A stretch of DNA of 64,000 nt from Azovibrio restrictus DSM 23866 (GTDB lineage: Bacteria > Pseudomonadota > Gammaproteobacteria > Burkholderiales > Rhodocyclaceae). The DNA lies in contig NZ_AUCH01000005.1 of NCBI RefSeq assembly GCF_000429665.1, positions 203,480-267,479 on the forward strand, read 5' to 3'. Under the pieces are notes generated by a model, which saw only the letters and a list, made by a program, of their open reading frames with translations, did no database searches and was not told where the DNA came from. Made by a program: the position numbers and the translations under genes. This document shows positions 27,107-36,439 of the stretch, in pieces (the first letter of the stretch is position 1; every line of letters starts with the position of its first letter).

Positions 27107-27841
27107 ATGCCTCTTCTCCAGCAAGCCACTTTTCTCACCACCGTTGCGCATCTGCGGGACCTGCCCCAGGACGCCGAGGTGGAGGTGGCTTTCGTCGGCC
27201 GTTCCAATGCCGGCAAGTCTTCGGCAATCAATACCCTAGCCGGGCGGGTGCGTCTGGCCTACGTGAGCAAGACCCCGGGGCGGACCCAGCACTTGAACTA
27301 TTTCACGGTCAAACCGGGGAAGTATCTGGTGGATTTGCCTGGTTACGGCTATGCCAAGGCTCCCGAAGCGGTGCGCAGCCAGTGGGAGGGCCTGCTGGGC
27401 CCCTACCTGCAGCAGCGCTCGCCCCTGGCCGGGCTGGTGATGATCATGGATAGCCGCCATCCACTCACGGACCTGGACAAGCGCATGATGGACTGGTTCC
27501 TGCCCTCCGGGCGTCCCATCCACGTACTGCTGTCCAAGGCCGACAAGCTCTCCCGCCAGGAGCAGACGGCGGTGCTACGCAAGGTGCGCCAGGCCCTAGG
27601 GGAGATCAGTGAGCGCTGTACCGTGCAGCTCTTTTCCAGTCTCAAGAAGACCGGTATCGAAGAGTGCGAGGCAGTCCTGGGCCGCTGGCTGGATATTCCC
27701 GTGCCCGAGCCCAAGAAAAAACCCCCGGTCAAGGGAGGACCGGGGGCTAAATGCCTTAATGGGGTTAAGGCACCCGCTCAGGGAGGTGAAGCGGGAGACG
27801 GCGCAAACCACCATCTGCAAGCTCAGAGTGACGCTGTCTGA
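27107..27841 (+). CDS. engB: Ribosome biogenesis GTPase EngB (YihA/YsxC)
   Basis: A 244-residue GTPase needed for large-subunit assembly. G1 GRSNAGKSS is near residue 31, G3 DLPGYGYA near residue 77 and G4 LSKADKL near residue 144. The catalytic domain ends near residue 203 (GRWLDIPVPEPKKK). The last 40 residues are an atypical low-complexity tail encoded through three strong hairpins, one of them the terminator of an antisense RNA candidate. Family members are usually 195-220 residues, so the tail looks like read-through of structured DNA rather than selected protein; that is inference. Confidence 0.95.
   Translation: MPLLQQATFLTTVAHLRDLPQDAEVEVAFVGRSNAGKSSAINTLAGRVRLAYVSKTPGRTQHLNYFTVKPGKYLVDLPGYGYAKAPEAVRSQWEGLLGPYLQQRSPLAGLVMIMDSRHPLTDLDKRMMDWFLPSGRPIHVLLSKADKLSRQEQTAVLRKVRQALGEISERCTVQLFSSLKKTGIEECEAVLGRWLDIPVPEPKKKPPVKGGPGAKCLNGVKAPAQGGEAGDGANHHLQAQSDAV
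27715..27840 (-). ncRNA. Candidate small RNA antisense to engB 3' end (anti-hemB-like)
   Basis: On the minus strand three consecutive hairpins end in a textbook terminator. CCCGCT/AGCGGG (27773-27795) has an 11-nt loop containing CCTCCC. TGCCTTAA/TTAAGGCA (27752-27772) has loop CCCCA. CCCCCGGTC/GACCGGGGG (27722-27746) has loop CTCCCTT and is followed by six T. C-rich loops that could pair with Shine-Dalgarno sequences are typical of trans-acting small RNAs. A structured element next to hemB (hemB/anti-hemB motif) has been described in betaproteobacteria, and this may belong to it. The 5' end is not defined; no clear promoter was found by eye. Confidence 0.6.
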
Positions 27842-27935
27842 AGAAGTTCCAGAATCCCGTAAAAATTTTTCATCCCAGGGCTGTTCCCTGGCCCTGGGGA
27901 TTCCGGCACCTGGTGCCAGCAGCTAGAGGTTCAGC

Positions 27936-28940
27936 ATGTCCGTCTCCTACCAGTTTCCCCTGACCCGTCCCCGGCGCATGCGCCGTGATGATTTTTCCCG
28001 GCGCATGATGCGGGAGCATCGCCTCAGTGCCGATGACCTGATCTACCCGGTATTTGTCCATGAACTGCCGGGGCGTGCGCCCATCCCTTCCATGCCCGGG
28101 GTGGAGCGCCTTTCCATCGATGAACTGCTGCGGGTGGGCGAGCAGATGCTGGAGCTGGGGATTCCCGCCCTGGACATCTTCCCGGTGGTGGATCCGGCGG
28201 CCAAGAGCCTGGATGCCCGGGAGGCCTGGAATCCAGAGGGGCTGTGCCAGCGGGCCGTGCGGGCCCTGAAGGCCCGTTTTCCCGAGCTGGGGGTGATGAC
28301 GGACGTGGCCCTGGATCCTTTCACCACCCATGGTCAGGATGGCATCATCGATGAACAGGGGTATGTCCAGAACGACATCACTGTGGAGGCGCTGGTGCGC
28401 CAGTCCCTGTCCCACGCCGAAGCCGGGGCGGACATCGTTTCCCCTTCGGACATGATGGATGGCCGGATTGGCGCCATCCGTGCCGCCCTGGAGGCCGGCG
28501 GGCATGTGCATACCCGGATCATGGCCTATTCCGCCAAGTATGCCTCGGCCTTCTACGGTCCCTTCCGGGATGCCCTGGGAACGGCCGGCAATCTGGGTAA
28601 GGGCAACAAGTACAACTACCAGATGGACCCGGCCAACAGTGACGAAGCCCTGCGGGAGGTGGCTCTGGACCTGCAAGAGGGGGCTGACATGGTGATGGTG
28701 AAGCCGGGCATGCCTTACCTGGATATCGTGCGGCGGGTGAAGGACGAGTTCCAGGTTCCGACTTTCGTATACCAGGTCAGCGGCGAGTACGCGATGCTCA
28801 AGGCGGCTATCCAGAACGGCTGGCTGAACGAGCGGGCCTGTGTCATGGAGAGCCTGCTGGGGTTCAAGCGGGCTGGAGCCGATGGCATCCTGACCTACTT
28901 TGCCCTGGACGCTGCTACCTGGATGCGCGAGCAGGGTTGA
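27936..28940 (+). CDS. hemB: Delta-aminolevulinic acid dehydratase (porphobilinogen synthase)
   Basis: A 334-residue enzyme that condenses two 5-aminolevulinate molecules to porphobilinogen in heme synthesis. The Schiff-base lysine is in MVMVKPGMPYLDIV near residue 255, and the second active-site lysine is in YSAKYASAFYGPFR near residue 203. The substrate loop DVALDPFTTHGQDG carries Asp residues rather than a Cys triad, indicating the magnesium-type rather than zinc-type enzyme. It starts 95 bases after engB, past the structured region, with AGAGG before the ATG. Confidence 0.97.
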   Translation: MSVSYQFPLTRPRRMRRDDFSRRMMREHRLSADDLIYPVFVHELPGRAPIPSMPGVERLSIDELLRVGEQMLELGIPALDIFPVVDPAAKSLDAREAWNPEGLCQRAVRALKARFPELGVMTDVALDPFTTHGQDGIIDEQGYVQNDITVEALVRQSLSHAEAGADIVSPSDMMDGRIGAIRAALEAGGHVHTRIMAYSAKYASAFYGPFRDALGTAGNLGKGNKYNYQMDPANSDEALREVALDLQEGADMVMVKPGMPYLDIVRRVKDEFQVPTFVYQVSGEYAMLKAAIQNGWLNERACVMESLLGFKRAGADGILTYFALDAATWMREQG

Positions 28941-28948
28941 GGCACGCT

Positions 28949-28972
28949 CCCGCCGATCGGGTCGGCGGGTTT
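28949..28972 (+). terminator. Probable hemB terminator
   Basis: CCCGCCGA, a 5-nt loop and TCGGCGGG form a perfect 8-bp stem nine bases after the hemB stop. Only three T follow, so termination may be partial. The hairpin lies between hemB and the convergent nucleotidase gene. Confidence 0.65.
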
Positions 28973-28989
28973 GCGGTGTGGTTCCGGCT

Positions 28990-29634
28990 TCAGTGTCGTC
29001 CCAGGTAGGAGGGCAGGGCCAGTACCGAAGCCATGCGGGCGTCCACGTAGGCGGGGCAGCGGGTGGTCCGGCTGATCCACACGGTTTTCATGCCCAGCCG
29101 CTTGGCGGTGCGCAGGTTTTCCAGGCTGTCTTCCACCATGACGCAGCGCCGGGGATCAAGCCGCTCCGCCTTGAGCAGGAGGCGAAAGCCGTTGGGGGCA
29201 GGTTTGGGCTGGAAGCGGGTGGCTTCCACCGGATAGACGGCATCGAACAGGGGGGCCATACCCGTGATCTGCAGGACGGCCTCGGCGTAATGGGCGGGAC
29301 CGTTGGAGTAGAGAATCTTGCGGCCAGGCAGGCGCCGGAGCATGGCCTTGACGGCCCGGTCGAAGACGAGCATCTGTTTCAGCTCGGGGAACTGGTGGGT
29401 TTCCCGGAGAAAGTGATGGGGATCGGTCTGGTGGTGGCGCATCAGGCCTAGCAGGGTGGCGCCGTAGCGTTGCCAGTAGTGCATGCGGATGCGGTTGGCG
29501 GCTTCTTCATCCAGTTCCAGGTGGGTCTGGATGTAACGCCGCATGGCCTGGTTGATGTGGGGAAAGATGTGGGCACTGGCGTTGTGCAGGGTATTGTCCA
29601 GATCGAAGATCCAGGTGAGTGTTTTTGCAAGCAT
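28990..29634 (-). CDS. Pyrimidine 5'-nucleotidase (HAD superfamily)
   Basis: A 214-residue HAD phosphatase of the UMP/CMP 5'-nucleotidase (SDT1-like) type. Motif I WIFDLDNTLHN is near residue 9, motif II YSNGPAHYAEA near residue 115, motif III/IV KPAPNGF and MVEDSLENLRTAKRLGM near residues 150-180. The ATG at 29634 gives a compact domain with motif I close to the N-terminus; the frame is open further upstream but without conserved sequence. It is divergent from the HDOD gene and sits three genes from argB, a neighbourhood (nucleotidase-argB) seen in other betaproteobacteria. Confidence 0.88.
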   Translation of the reverse strand: MLAKTLTWIFDLDNTLHNASAHIFPHINQAMRRYIQTHLELDEEAANRIRMHYWQRYGATLLGLMRHHQTDPHHFLRETHQFPELKQMLVFDRAVKAMLRRLPGRKILYSNGPAHYAEAVLQITGMAPLFDAVYPVEATRFQPKPAPNGFRLLLKAERLDPRRCVMVEDSLENLRTAKRLGMKTVWISRTTRCPAYVDARMASVLALPSYLGRH

Positions 29635-29748
29635 ATGATTCTTTGTTGCTATTCTGGATATACCACTAAAGTCTGGTTGCGCTTCCGGAGCGCCCGTCGT
29701 AACTTGGCCGGGTGTTTCTGGTGAATATAACAGGCCAAAGAGGTTTCC

Positions 29749-30615
29749 ATGGATGCGCCGGTAACTGAAACCCTGACCCCGGCCGAGCTGGAAAAAGTGC
29801 TCGGGTCTTTCGATATTCCTCCCTGTCCCAGCCATGTCATGCAGGTCATGAGCGAGGCCCAGCGGGACGAGCCGGATACCCGGCGGCTGGCTTCCCTCAT
29901 CTCCAGCGATGTGGGCATGGCGGCCATGACCATCAAGCTGGCCAATTCCCCCCTGTTCCGGGGCAATGCCCATGTGGATAGTGTGCCCCAGGCCATCGCC
30001 CGGCTCGGGGTGCGCAACATCGTCTGCGTGGTGGTGGCTGCGGCCCTGAAAAGCAGCATGTCTTCCGGCTTGCCGGAGTCCCTGCTGGAGCGTTTCTGGG
30101 ATCGGGCTTCCATGATTGCCGTGGGTTCCGGGGTGATTGCCGGACGGCTGTACGGCATCTCCCGGGATGCGGCCTATACCTATGCCCTGTTTCATGACGC
30201 GGCGATTCCGGTGTTGATGCGCCGTTTCAAGAGTTATTCGGGCCTGCTGGAAGAGGCCAACGCCCAGGGCTTGCCCCTGGCGGAAATGGAAATGCAGCGC
30301 TTCCAGTGTGATCACGCCATCGTCGGGGCCCTGCTGGCGCGGAACTGGGGGCTTTCCGATCTGCTCGCCCGGGCTGTCCGCCATCACCATGATCCACAGG
30401 CCTATGGCCTGCCGGAGAGTGTGCTGCCCATAGAGGCCCTGTCATTGATTGCCGTGACCCAGGTGGCTGAGTACCTGGCGGCGGAAATCCTGGAAGAGCG
30501 GGATGTGGAGGTGGGACTGCTGTTCGACCGGGCCGTGAAGCACCTGGGGATCGGGGAGCAGGACCTCCTGGATATTCAGGAGGAGCTGGTGGAGGTCCTG
30601 CAGGACGGGCGCTGA
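29749..30615 (+). CDS. HDOD domain protein
   Basis: A 288-residue stand-alone HDOD protein, the second in the window. The domain covers most of the sequence (IPPCPSHVMQVMSEAQRDEP, LISSDVGMAAMTIKLANSPL, ALFHDAAIPVLMRRF, HAIVGALLARNWGL). As in other HDOD proteins the HD metal ligands are altered (HDAAIP), arguing for a regulatory rather than hydrolytic role. It shares only the fold with the 24-kb copy. It converges on argB with a gap of six bases and no clear terminator. Confidence 0.87.
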   Translation: MDAPVTETLTPAELEKVLGSFDIPPCPSHVMQVMSEAQRDEPDTRRLASLISSDVGMAAMTIKLANSPLFRGNAHVDSVPQAIARLGVRNIVCVVVAAALKSSMSSGLPESLLERFWDRASMIAVGSGVIAGRLYGISRDAAYTYALFHDAAIPVLMRRFKSYSGLLEEANAQGLPLAEMEMQRFQCDHAIVGALLARNWGLSDLLARAVRHHHDPQAYGLPESVLPIEALSLIAVTQVAEYLAAEILEERDVEVGLLFDRAVKHLGIGEQDLLDIQEELVEVLQDGR

Positions 30616-30621
30616 GCCGGG

Positions 30622-31509
30622 TCAGTGGCTGCGGATCATGGTGCCGACCCCGTGGTCGGTGAGGATTTCCAGCAGCAGCGCGTGCTCCACCCGGCCATCG
30701 ATGATGTGTACGCTCTTGACGCCGCTGCGGGCGGCATCCAGGGCTGAGGCAATCTTGGGCAGCATGCCGCCGGACAGGGTGCCGTCTTCCACCATGTTAT
30801 CGATGTCCGTGGGGGTCAGGCCGGTGAGCAGCTTGCCCGCCTTGTCCAGCACTCCGGGCGTATTGGTGAGCAGCACCAGTTTTTCCGCCTTCAGGACTTC
30901 GGCGATCTTGCCGGCCACCACGTCCGCATTGATGTTGTAGGTTTCTCCATCCTTGCCCACGCCGATGGGGGCAATCACCGGGATGAAGGCGCCTGAGTCC
31001 AGGAGGCCGATCAGGGAGGGGTCGATGGCGGTGATGTCGCCCACCTGGCCCACGTCGATCAGGTCGCCCGGGTTGTCCTTGTTGGGCAGCATCAGCTTCT
31101 TGGCGCGGATGAGGTTGCCATCCTTGCCGGTCAGGCCGACCGCCTTGCCGCCCGCCTGGTTGATCAGGTTCACCACGTCCTTGTTCACCTGGCCGCCCAG
31201 GACCATTTCCACCACTTCCATGGTCTCGGCATCGGTGACGCGCATGCCCTGGATGAATTCCCCCTTCTTGCCTACCCGGGTGAGCAGGTTCTCGATCTGG
31301 GGGCCGCCGCCGTGCACCACCACCACGTTCATGCCCACCAGCTTCAGGAGCACCACGTCCCGGGCAAAGCACTGCTTCAGGTGTTCCTCGGTCATGGCGT
31401 TGCCACCGTACTTGACCACGATGGTCTTGCCGTGGAACTTGCGGATGTAGGGCAGGGCTTCGGCCAGGATGCCGGCCTTGATGTCAGGGGCGATGGATTC
31501 GAACGGCAT
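30622..31509 (-). CDS. argB: Acetylglutamate kinase
   Basis: A 295-residue amino-acid kinase that phosphorylates N-acetyl-L-glutamate, the second step of arginine synthesis. VVKYGGNAM near residue 32 holds the phosphate-binding Lys, VVVVHGGGPQIENLL near residue 62 binds substrate, and INADVVAGKIAEVLKAEKLVLLTN is the nucleotide site in two blocks. The N-terminal helix with PYIRKFHGKTIVVKYGG suggests the hexameric, arginine-inhibited type, but that is inference. It lies downstream of hsp20, separated by a terminator. Confidence 0.97.
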   Translation of the reverse strand: MPFESIAPDIKAGILAEALPYIRKFHGKTIVVKYGGNAMTEEHLKQCFARDVVLLKLVGMNVVVVHGGGPQIENLLTRVGKKGEFIQGMRVTDAETMEVVEMVLGGQVNKDVVNLINQAGGKAVGLTGKDGNLIRAKKLMLPNKDNPGDLIDVGQVGDITAIDPSLIGLLDSGAFIPVIAPIGVGKDGETYNINADVVAGKIAEVLKAEKLVLLTNTPGVLDKAGKLLTGLTPTDIDNMVEDGTLSGGMLPKIASALDAARSGVKSVHIIDGRVEHALLLEILTDHGVGTMIRSH

Positions 31510-31565
31510 GGAAGTCTCCGGGGGAAATAGCGGCGGATTGTAACCCCCGTGTATTTAAAGAAAAA

Positions 31566-31586
31566 GACCGGAAATGGATTCCGGTC
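31566..31586 (-). terminator. Terminator of hsp20
   Basis: On the minus strand GACCGGAA, a 5-nt loop and TTCCGGTC form an 8-bp stem followed by TTTTTCTTT. It lies 20 bases after the hsp20 stop and insulates argB. Confidence 0.9.
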
Positions 31587-31606
31587 TTGTCCTAGGGGCA
31601 GGGGGC

Positions 31607-32029
31607 CTACAGTACGGCGAGGCGCTTGCTGCTGGTGGCGGCCCGTTTGGGCAGGGTCAGTTCCAGCACCCCATCGTTGAATTTGGCCACCGCCTGGCTG
31701 TCGTCGATGTCCTGGGCCAGCTGGAAGGAGCGGGATACCTTGCCGAAATAGCGTTCGGCCCGGAGGATGCGCTCCCCTTCCTTTTCCTCGTGTTCCTGGC
31801 GGACTTCGGCACTGATGGAAACCTGGTTGCCATCCACCGTGACGTGGATGTCTTCCTTTCTGACCCCGGGCAGTTCGGCGTGGACCAGGTAGGCTTTTTC
31901 CTGTTCCTTCACATCCATGCGGATGGAGGGCGTGCTGGCCTGGCCATTGCCGGCATGGAGATCCATGGGGCGGACGAAGAAGCCCCGGAACAGTTCATCC
32001 AGGGGATCATGACGGGTAATATTGCTCAT
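31607..32029 (-). CDS. Small heat shock protein (Hsp20 family)
   Basis: A 140-residue alpha-crystallin-domain chaperone that holds unfolding proteins. The N-terminus ITRHDPLDELFRGFF is typical of proteobacterial Hsp20. The crystallin domain covers about residues 35-130 (AYLVHAELPGVRKEDIHVTV, AKFNDGVLELTLPK). An AAGGAGG sits upstream of the ATG, and a sigma-32-type promoter lies 58-85 bases upstream, so heat induction is likely. Confidence 0.93.
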   Translation of the reverse strand: MSNITRHDPLDELFRGFFVRPMDLHAGNGQASTPSIRMDVKEQEKAYLVHAELPGVRKEDIHVTVDGNQVSISAEVRQEHEEKEGERILRAERYFGKVSRSFQLAQDIDDSQAVAKFNDGVLELTLPKRAATSSKRLAVL

Positions 32030-32086
32030 CTTTTCCTCCTTGAAATGTCATGGAACAACTGGCTGGAAGCAGCATCTTTGTCACCA

Positions 32087-32114
32087 ATATAGGTCTGGGC
32101 CTGAGGCTTTCAAG
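32087..32114 (-). promoter_or_regulatory. Sigma-32 (RpoH) promoter of hsp20
   Basis: Minus strand: -35 CTTGAA (followed by AG) at 32114-32109, 15-nt spacer, -10 CCTATAT at 32093-32087. The -35 is a perfect match to the heat-shock consensus and the spacing is within range; the -10 keeps CC-TAT. The target gene, hsp20, fits the regulon. Confidence 0.75.
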
Positions 32115-32125
32115 AGGGGGCTGTG

Positions 32126-32368
32126 ATGGGAAATCATGAGGAGGAAAAACGCTGTCCTGCCTGCGGCCGGGGTTTTTCCTGCGGCGCCCGGGTCGGGCGT
32201 TGCTGGTGCATGGCGCTGCCGCCCCTGGAGCATCCACCTCCCTATCGGGATTGCCTCTGCCCGGACTGCCTGCGGGCCTGGTCAGCGGCCGAGGCGGGTG
32301 GGCAGGGCCAGGATGGCGTCCCGGTTGCTCCAGGAAAAGCAGCGGGCGGCGGCGGCGTGGAGGTCTAG
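32126..32368 (+). CDS. Small cysteine-rich CWC family protein
   Basis: An 80-residue protein. Residues about 8-52 contain seven cysteines in the pattern CPACGRGFSCG, RCWCM, CLCPDCL, matching the small cysteine-rich CWC family (probably zinc-binding, function unknown). The remainder past CLRAW is low-complexity and overlaps the 3' end of nudB on the opposite strand by 87 bases, so the tail may not be conserved. A GTG directly precedes the ATG at 32126. It is divergent from hsp20. Confidence 0.65.
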   Translation: MGNHEEEKRCPACGRGFSCGARVGRCWCMALPPLEHPPPYRDCLCPDCLRAWSAAEAGGQGQDGVPVAPGKAAGGGGVEV

Positions 32369-32737
32369 CCAGCAGTAGTCCCGGTGTTCTCCGGGGACCA
32401 GCCGCACCGCTTGGGTGGAGGGGACTTGCAGGGAATAGACGTGTTCGGTGTTGCGGGTGACGCCGGGAGCGTAGCGGTGCCGCCATTCGGGGAAGATTTC
32501 GTAATCCTGCTGCTGTCGCCAGTCGCACAGGGTTTCCTTCGTGGCCTGGATGCCGGTTTCCTCCGCCACTTCCCGCAGGGCGGTCTGGATCAGCTCTTCC
32601 CCGTCCTCCTGGCTGCCCGTGACCGATTGCCAGTAGCCCGGGTGCGCCGCCCGTTCCAGCAGCAGAATCTGCAGCTCCGGGCTGTGGATCACCACCAGCA
32701 CGGAAACAGGCTTCTTGTAGCGGGGCGCGGTGTTCAT
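32282..32737 (-). CDS. nudB: Dihydroneopterin triphosphate diphosphatase NudB
   Basis: A 151-residue Nudix hydrolase that removes pyrophosphate from dihydroneopterin triphosphate in folate synthesis. The Nudix box is GSQEDGEELIQTALREVAEE plus TG near residues 38-60. The N-terminus YKKPVSVLVVIHSPELQILLLER and the C-terminal HRDYCWLDLHAA agree with NudB. The ATG at 32737 overlaps the barstar stop by four bases. In many betaproteobacteria nudB follows aspS and a DUF502 gene; here the RNase/barstar pair lies between aspS and nudB. Confidence 0.9.
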   Translation of the reverse strand: MNTAPRYKKPVSVLVVIHSPELQILLLERAAHPGYWQSVTGSQEDGEELIQTALREVAEETGIQATKETLCDWRQQQDYEIFPEWRHRYAPGVTRNTEHVYSLQVPSTQAVRLVPGEHRDYCWLDLHAAAARCFSWSNRDAILALPTRLGR

Positions 32738-33153
32738 GCCTTGGGCAGTGGGTCCAGGTCCAGGTCGGGGGCGTCGAACAGCACCCAGAGGGGGCGTTCC
32801 TGGTCCCGCCATTCGTCACTGGCGGCCTGGAAGATGGCAATCAGGATATCCACTGCTTCTCCCAAAGGGGTGAGATTGCCGAGGACCAGCAGCAGTCCCG
32901 GCTGGGAGAGGATGTCGGGGTCGGTGAGGCAGTCGTACAGGGCATCGAAGTTGGCCCCGAAGTGTGCCGGAAAGCCCAGGGTCTGCCCCAGACCGGTGAG
33001 CCAGGCTCGGGTGTCCGGGCTCCCTTCCGGACGGTAGATCAGGTGCTGCAGGCCGAGGCCTGCAGCGCTGGCGAGCAGCCCGGTCTCCTGGCCTGGGGGC
33101 AGACGGTAGGGGCCGGCACGGGCGATATCCTGCAGTGGGGTCTGGGGGTTCAT
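32734..33153 (-). CDS. Barstar family RNase inhibitor
   Basis: A 139-residue protein with the barstar fold in residues about 30-135 (FPAHFGANFDALYDCLTD matches the helix carrying the barnase-facing Asp residues; GLLLVLGNL follows). It has no signal peptide, so it should protect the cytoplasm from the RNase encoded three bases upstream. The 4-bp overlap with nudB suggests a single RNase-barstar-nudB transcript. Barstar homologues without a partner RNase are common, but here the partner is adjacent. Confidence 0.85.
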   Translation of the reverse strand: MNPQTPLQDIARAGPYRLPPGQETGLLASAAGLGLQHLIYRPEGSPDTRAWLTGLGQTLGFPAHFGANFDALYDCLTDPDILSQPGLLLVLGNLTPLGEAVDILIAIFQAASDEWRDQERPLWVLFDAPDLDLDPLPKA

Positions 33154-33156
33154 GGG

Positions 33157-33513
33157 CTATTCCTGAATACGGCGGAAGCTGTTGTAGTGATCGTCGGTGT
33201 AGTAAAACTCCCGGGGCGGATGGCCGCCGGTGACAATGCGGCGGGCACCCCGGTTTCTGACGCCCGGGGTGGGGACCGTGTATTCCCGGTAATAGCCCCG
33301 GGCTTGCCGCGGCAGACGCTTCTCGAAGTTGTTGAAAACGCTGCCGTCCTTCTTCGGGTAGGCGAAAGGGCCGCCATTCTTGATCTGCTGCAGGACCTGC
33401 TGTCCTTCCGGAGGTAGTTGCCGGACGGTGATGCTGTCTTCGTTGAAGAAAGCCCAGGCGCCAGGGGCGAGGCAGAGGCCGAGCAGGAACAGGAGGGTGC
33501 GGAACCAGGTCAT
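33157..33513 (-). CDS. Secreted barnase-like ribonuclease
   Basis: A 118-residue exported microbial RNase (N1/T1/barnase class). The signal peptide MTWFRTLLFLLGLCLAPGAWA is followed by a compact domain. The catalytic set aligns with barnase: Glu in GYYREYTVPTPG (general base), Arg in GARRIVTGG and His in TDDHYNSFRRI at the C-terminus (general acid). It should cleave RNA, probably at guanosine. The adjacent barstar gene is the immunity partner. Whether it is a nutrient-scavenging enzyme or an antibacterial toxin is open. Confidence 0.9.
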   Translation of the reverse strand: MTWFRTLLFLLGLCLAPGAWAFFNEDSITVRQLPPEGQQVLQQIKNGGPFAYPKKDGSVFNNFEKRLPRQARGYYREYTVPTPGVRNRGARRIVTGGHPPREFYYTDDHYNSFRRIQE

Positions 33514-33573
33514 GGGCGGGGCAATGGGATGGGGAGTGGGTAGTGTAAGCAGAAAAAGCTACATCCAGAAAGC

Positions 33574-33599
33574 CACATGCCCGCCGAAGCGGGCATGTG
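33574..33599 (-). terminator. aspS terminator
   Basis: A perfect 11-bp stem (CACATGCCCGC with GCGGGCATGTG) closed, on the minus strand, by a stable TTCG tetraloop. It lies 20 bases after the aspS stop. The T-run after it is short (GCTTTCT), so it may act partly as an RNA 3' stabiliser. Confidence 0.75.
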
Positions 33600-33619
33600 A
33601 TGCGGGGCAAGTCCTGAGA

Positions 33620-35421
<1,802 letters not shown>

Positions 35422-35422
<1 letters not shown>

Positions 35423-36072
35423 CAGGGTGTTCCAGAAGAGATGGATTGAGGGGATTCTGTCTTGCCGCGCCGGCGCGGCTTGGGGGATGGGGGAACCACG
35501 CCCATGGAAACGATGTACTTGAGCGCTTCGTCCACGCTCATCTTGAGTTCCACCACGTCCTCGGCAGGCATCATCAGGAAGAAGCCCGAGGTGGGGTTGG
35601 GGGTGGTGGGAACGTAGACACTGACGTATTTGCCATCCAGGTGGTTGGCCACGTCCCCACCCGGTTGGCCGGTGAGAAAAGCGATGGTCCAGCTCCCCTG
35701 GCGGGGGTACTGGACCAGCAGGGCTTTGCGGAAGGCGTTGCCATTGGGGGACAGGATGGTGTCCGAAACCTGTTTGACCGCGTTGTAGAGGGAGTTCACC
35801 ACCGGGATGCGGGCGAGAATCTGCTCCCACCAGCTGACCAGCTTCTGGCCGATGAAGTTGGCGGCCAGCAGCCCGGTGATGAGGATGATCGCCAAAGTCA
35901 ATGCCGTACCCGCGCCGGGAATATGGAAACCCAGGAGGTTGATGGGGTGTATGGCTTCCGGCAGGAGCAGCAGGGACTGGTCCATGGCGCGGATGATCAT
36001 GGAGAGTACCCAGGCCGTGATGGCCAGGGGGACCCAGATCAGCAAACCGGTGATGAAGTAGCGCTTGAACAC
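35422..36072 (-). CDS. DUF502 family membrane protein
   Basis: A 216-residue DUF502 protein with two N-terminal membrane helices (YFITGLLIWVPLAITAWVLSM and the segment around TALTLAIILITGLLAANFIG), then a soluble domain with VNSLYNAVKQVSDTI and VYVPTTPNPTSGFFLM. The function is unknown. It sits directly between the FmdB gene and aspS, an arrangement conserved in many betaproteobacteria. It shares one base with the aspS start. Confidence 0.9.
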
Positions 36073-36080
36073 GGTGGGGG

Positions 36081-36332
36081 TCAGTTACCCGAGCAGGCTC
36101 CGGAAGGGCAGGCGCCTTCGCCCCCCTGGCAGGGCGGCGGGCTGGCGGGTTTGCTCTTGAAGTCCGTGGCATACCAGCCGCTGCCCTTGAGCTGGAAACC
36201 GGCGGCGGAGAGGAGTTTGCTGTAGGTTTCCTGGCCACATTCAGGGCAGGTGCTCAGGGTGGGATCACTGAGCTTTTGCAGATGTTCTTTCTGAAAACCG
36301 CAGGAGGTGCAGCGATATTCGTAGATGGGCAT
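36081..36332 (-). CDS. FmdB-type zinc ribbon protein
   Basis: An 83-residue protein whose N-terminal half is the FmdB/CxxC_CxxC_SSSS zinc ribbon: MPIYEYRCTSCG, then CPECG, then a Lys/Leu-Ser segment (YSKLLSAAGFQLKGSGWY). The tail is Pro/Cys/Gly-rich. A regulatory role was proposed for the founding member, but none is established here. The ATG at 36332 begins the conserved MPIYEY motif. Confidence 0.9.
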   Translation of the reverse strand: MPIYEYRCTSCGFQKEHLQKLSDPTLSTCPECGQETYSKLLSAAGFQLKGSGWYATDFKSKPASPPPCQGGEGACPSGACSGN

Positions 36333-36439
36333 GGTCAATCTCCAGAAGAGCCTCGCATTATAACCGAGTGCCAGGCACTGCCTGAACACTCTGTTGCGCT
36401 GCGGTAGCTGGGGGCGGGCTCCGGAAAATCAAGCCCGAT

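Noticed and set aside
27722..27746. Plus-strand terminator of engB
   Set aside because: The stem is strong but T-runs follow it only on the minus strand; on the plus strand it is followed by CTAAATG and lies inside the frame.
27901..27920. Possible sigma-54 promoter (TGGCAC on the minus strand) for the engB-antisense RNA
   Set aside because: The -12 GC element is not at the required spacing; the TGGCAC is part of a small palindrome GGCACC/GGTGCC.
28990..30390. 466-codon version of the nucleotidase
   Set aside because: The extra N-terminal part is antisense to the HDOD gene; motif I near the ATG at 29634 fixes the true start.
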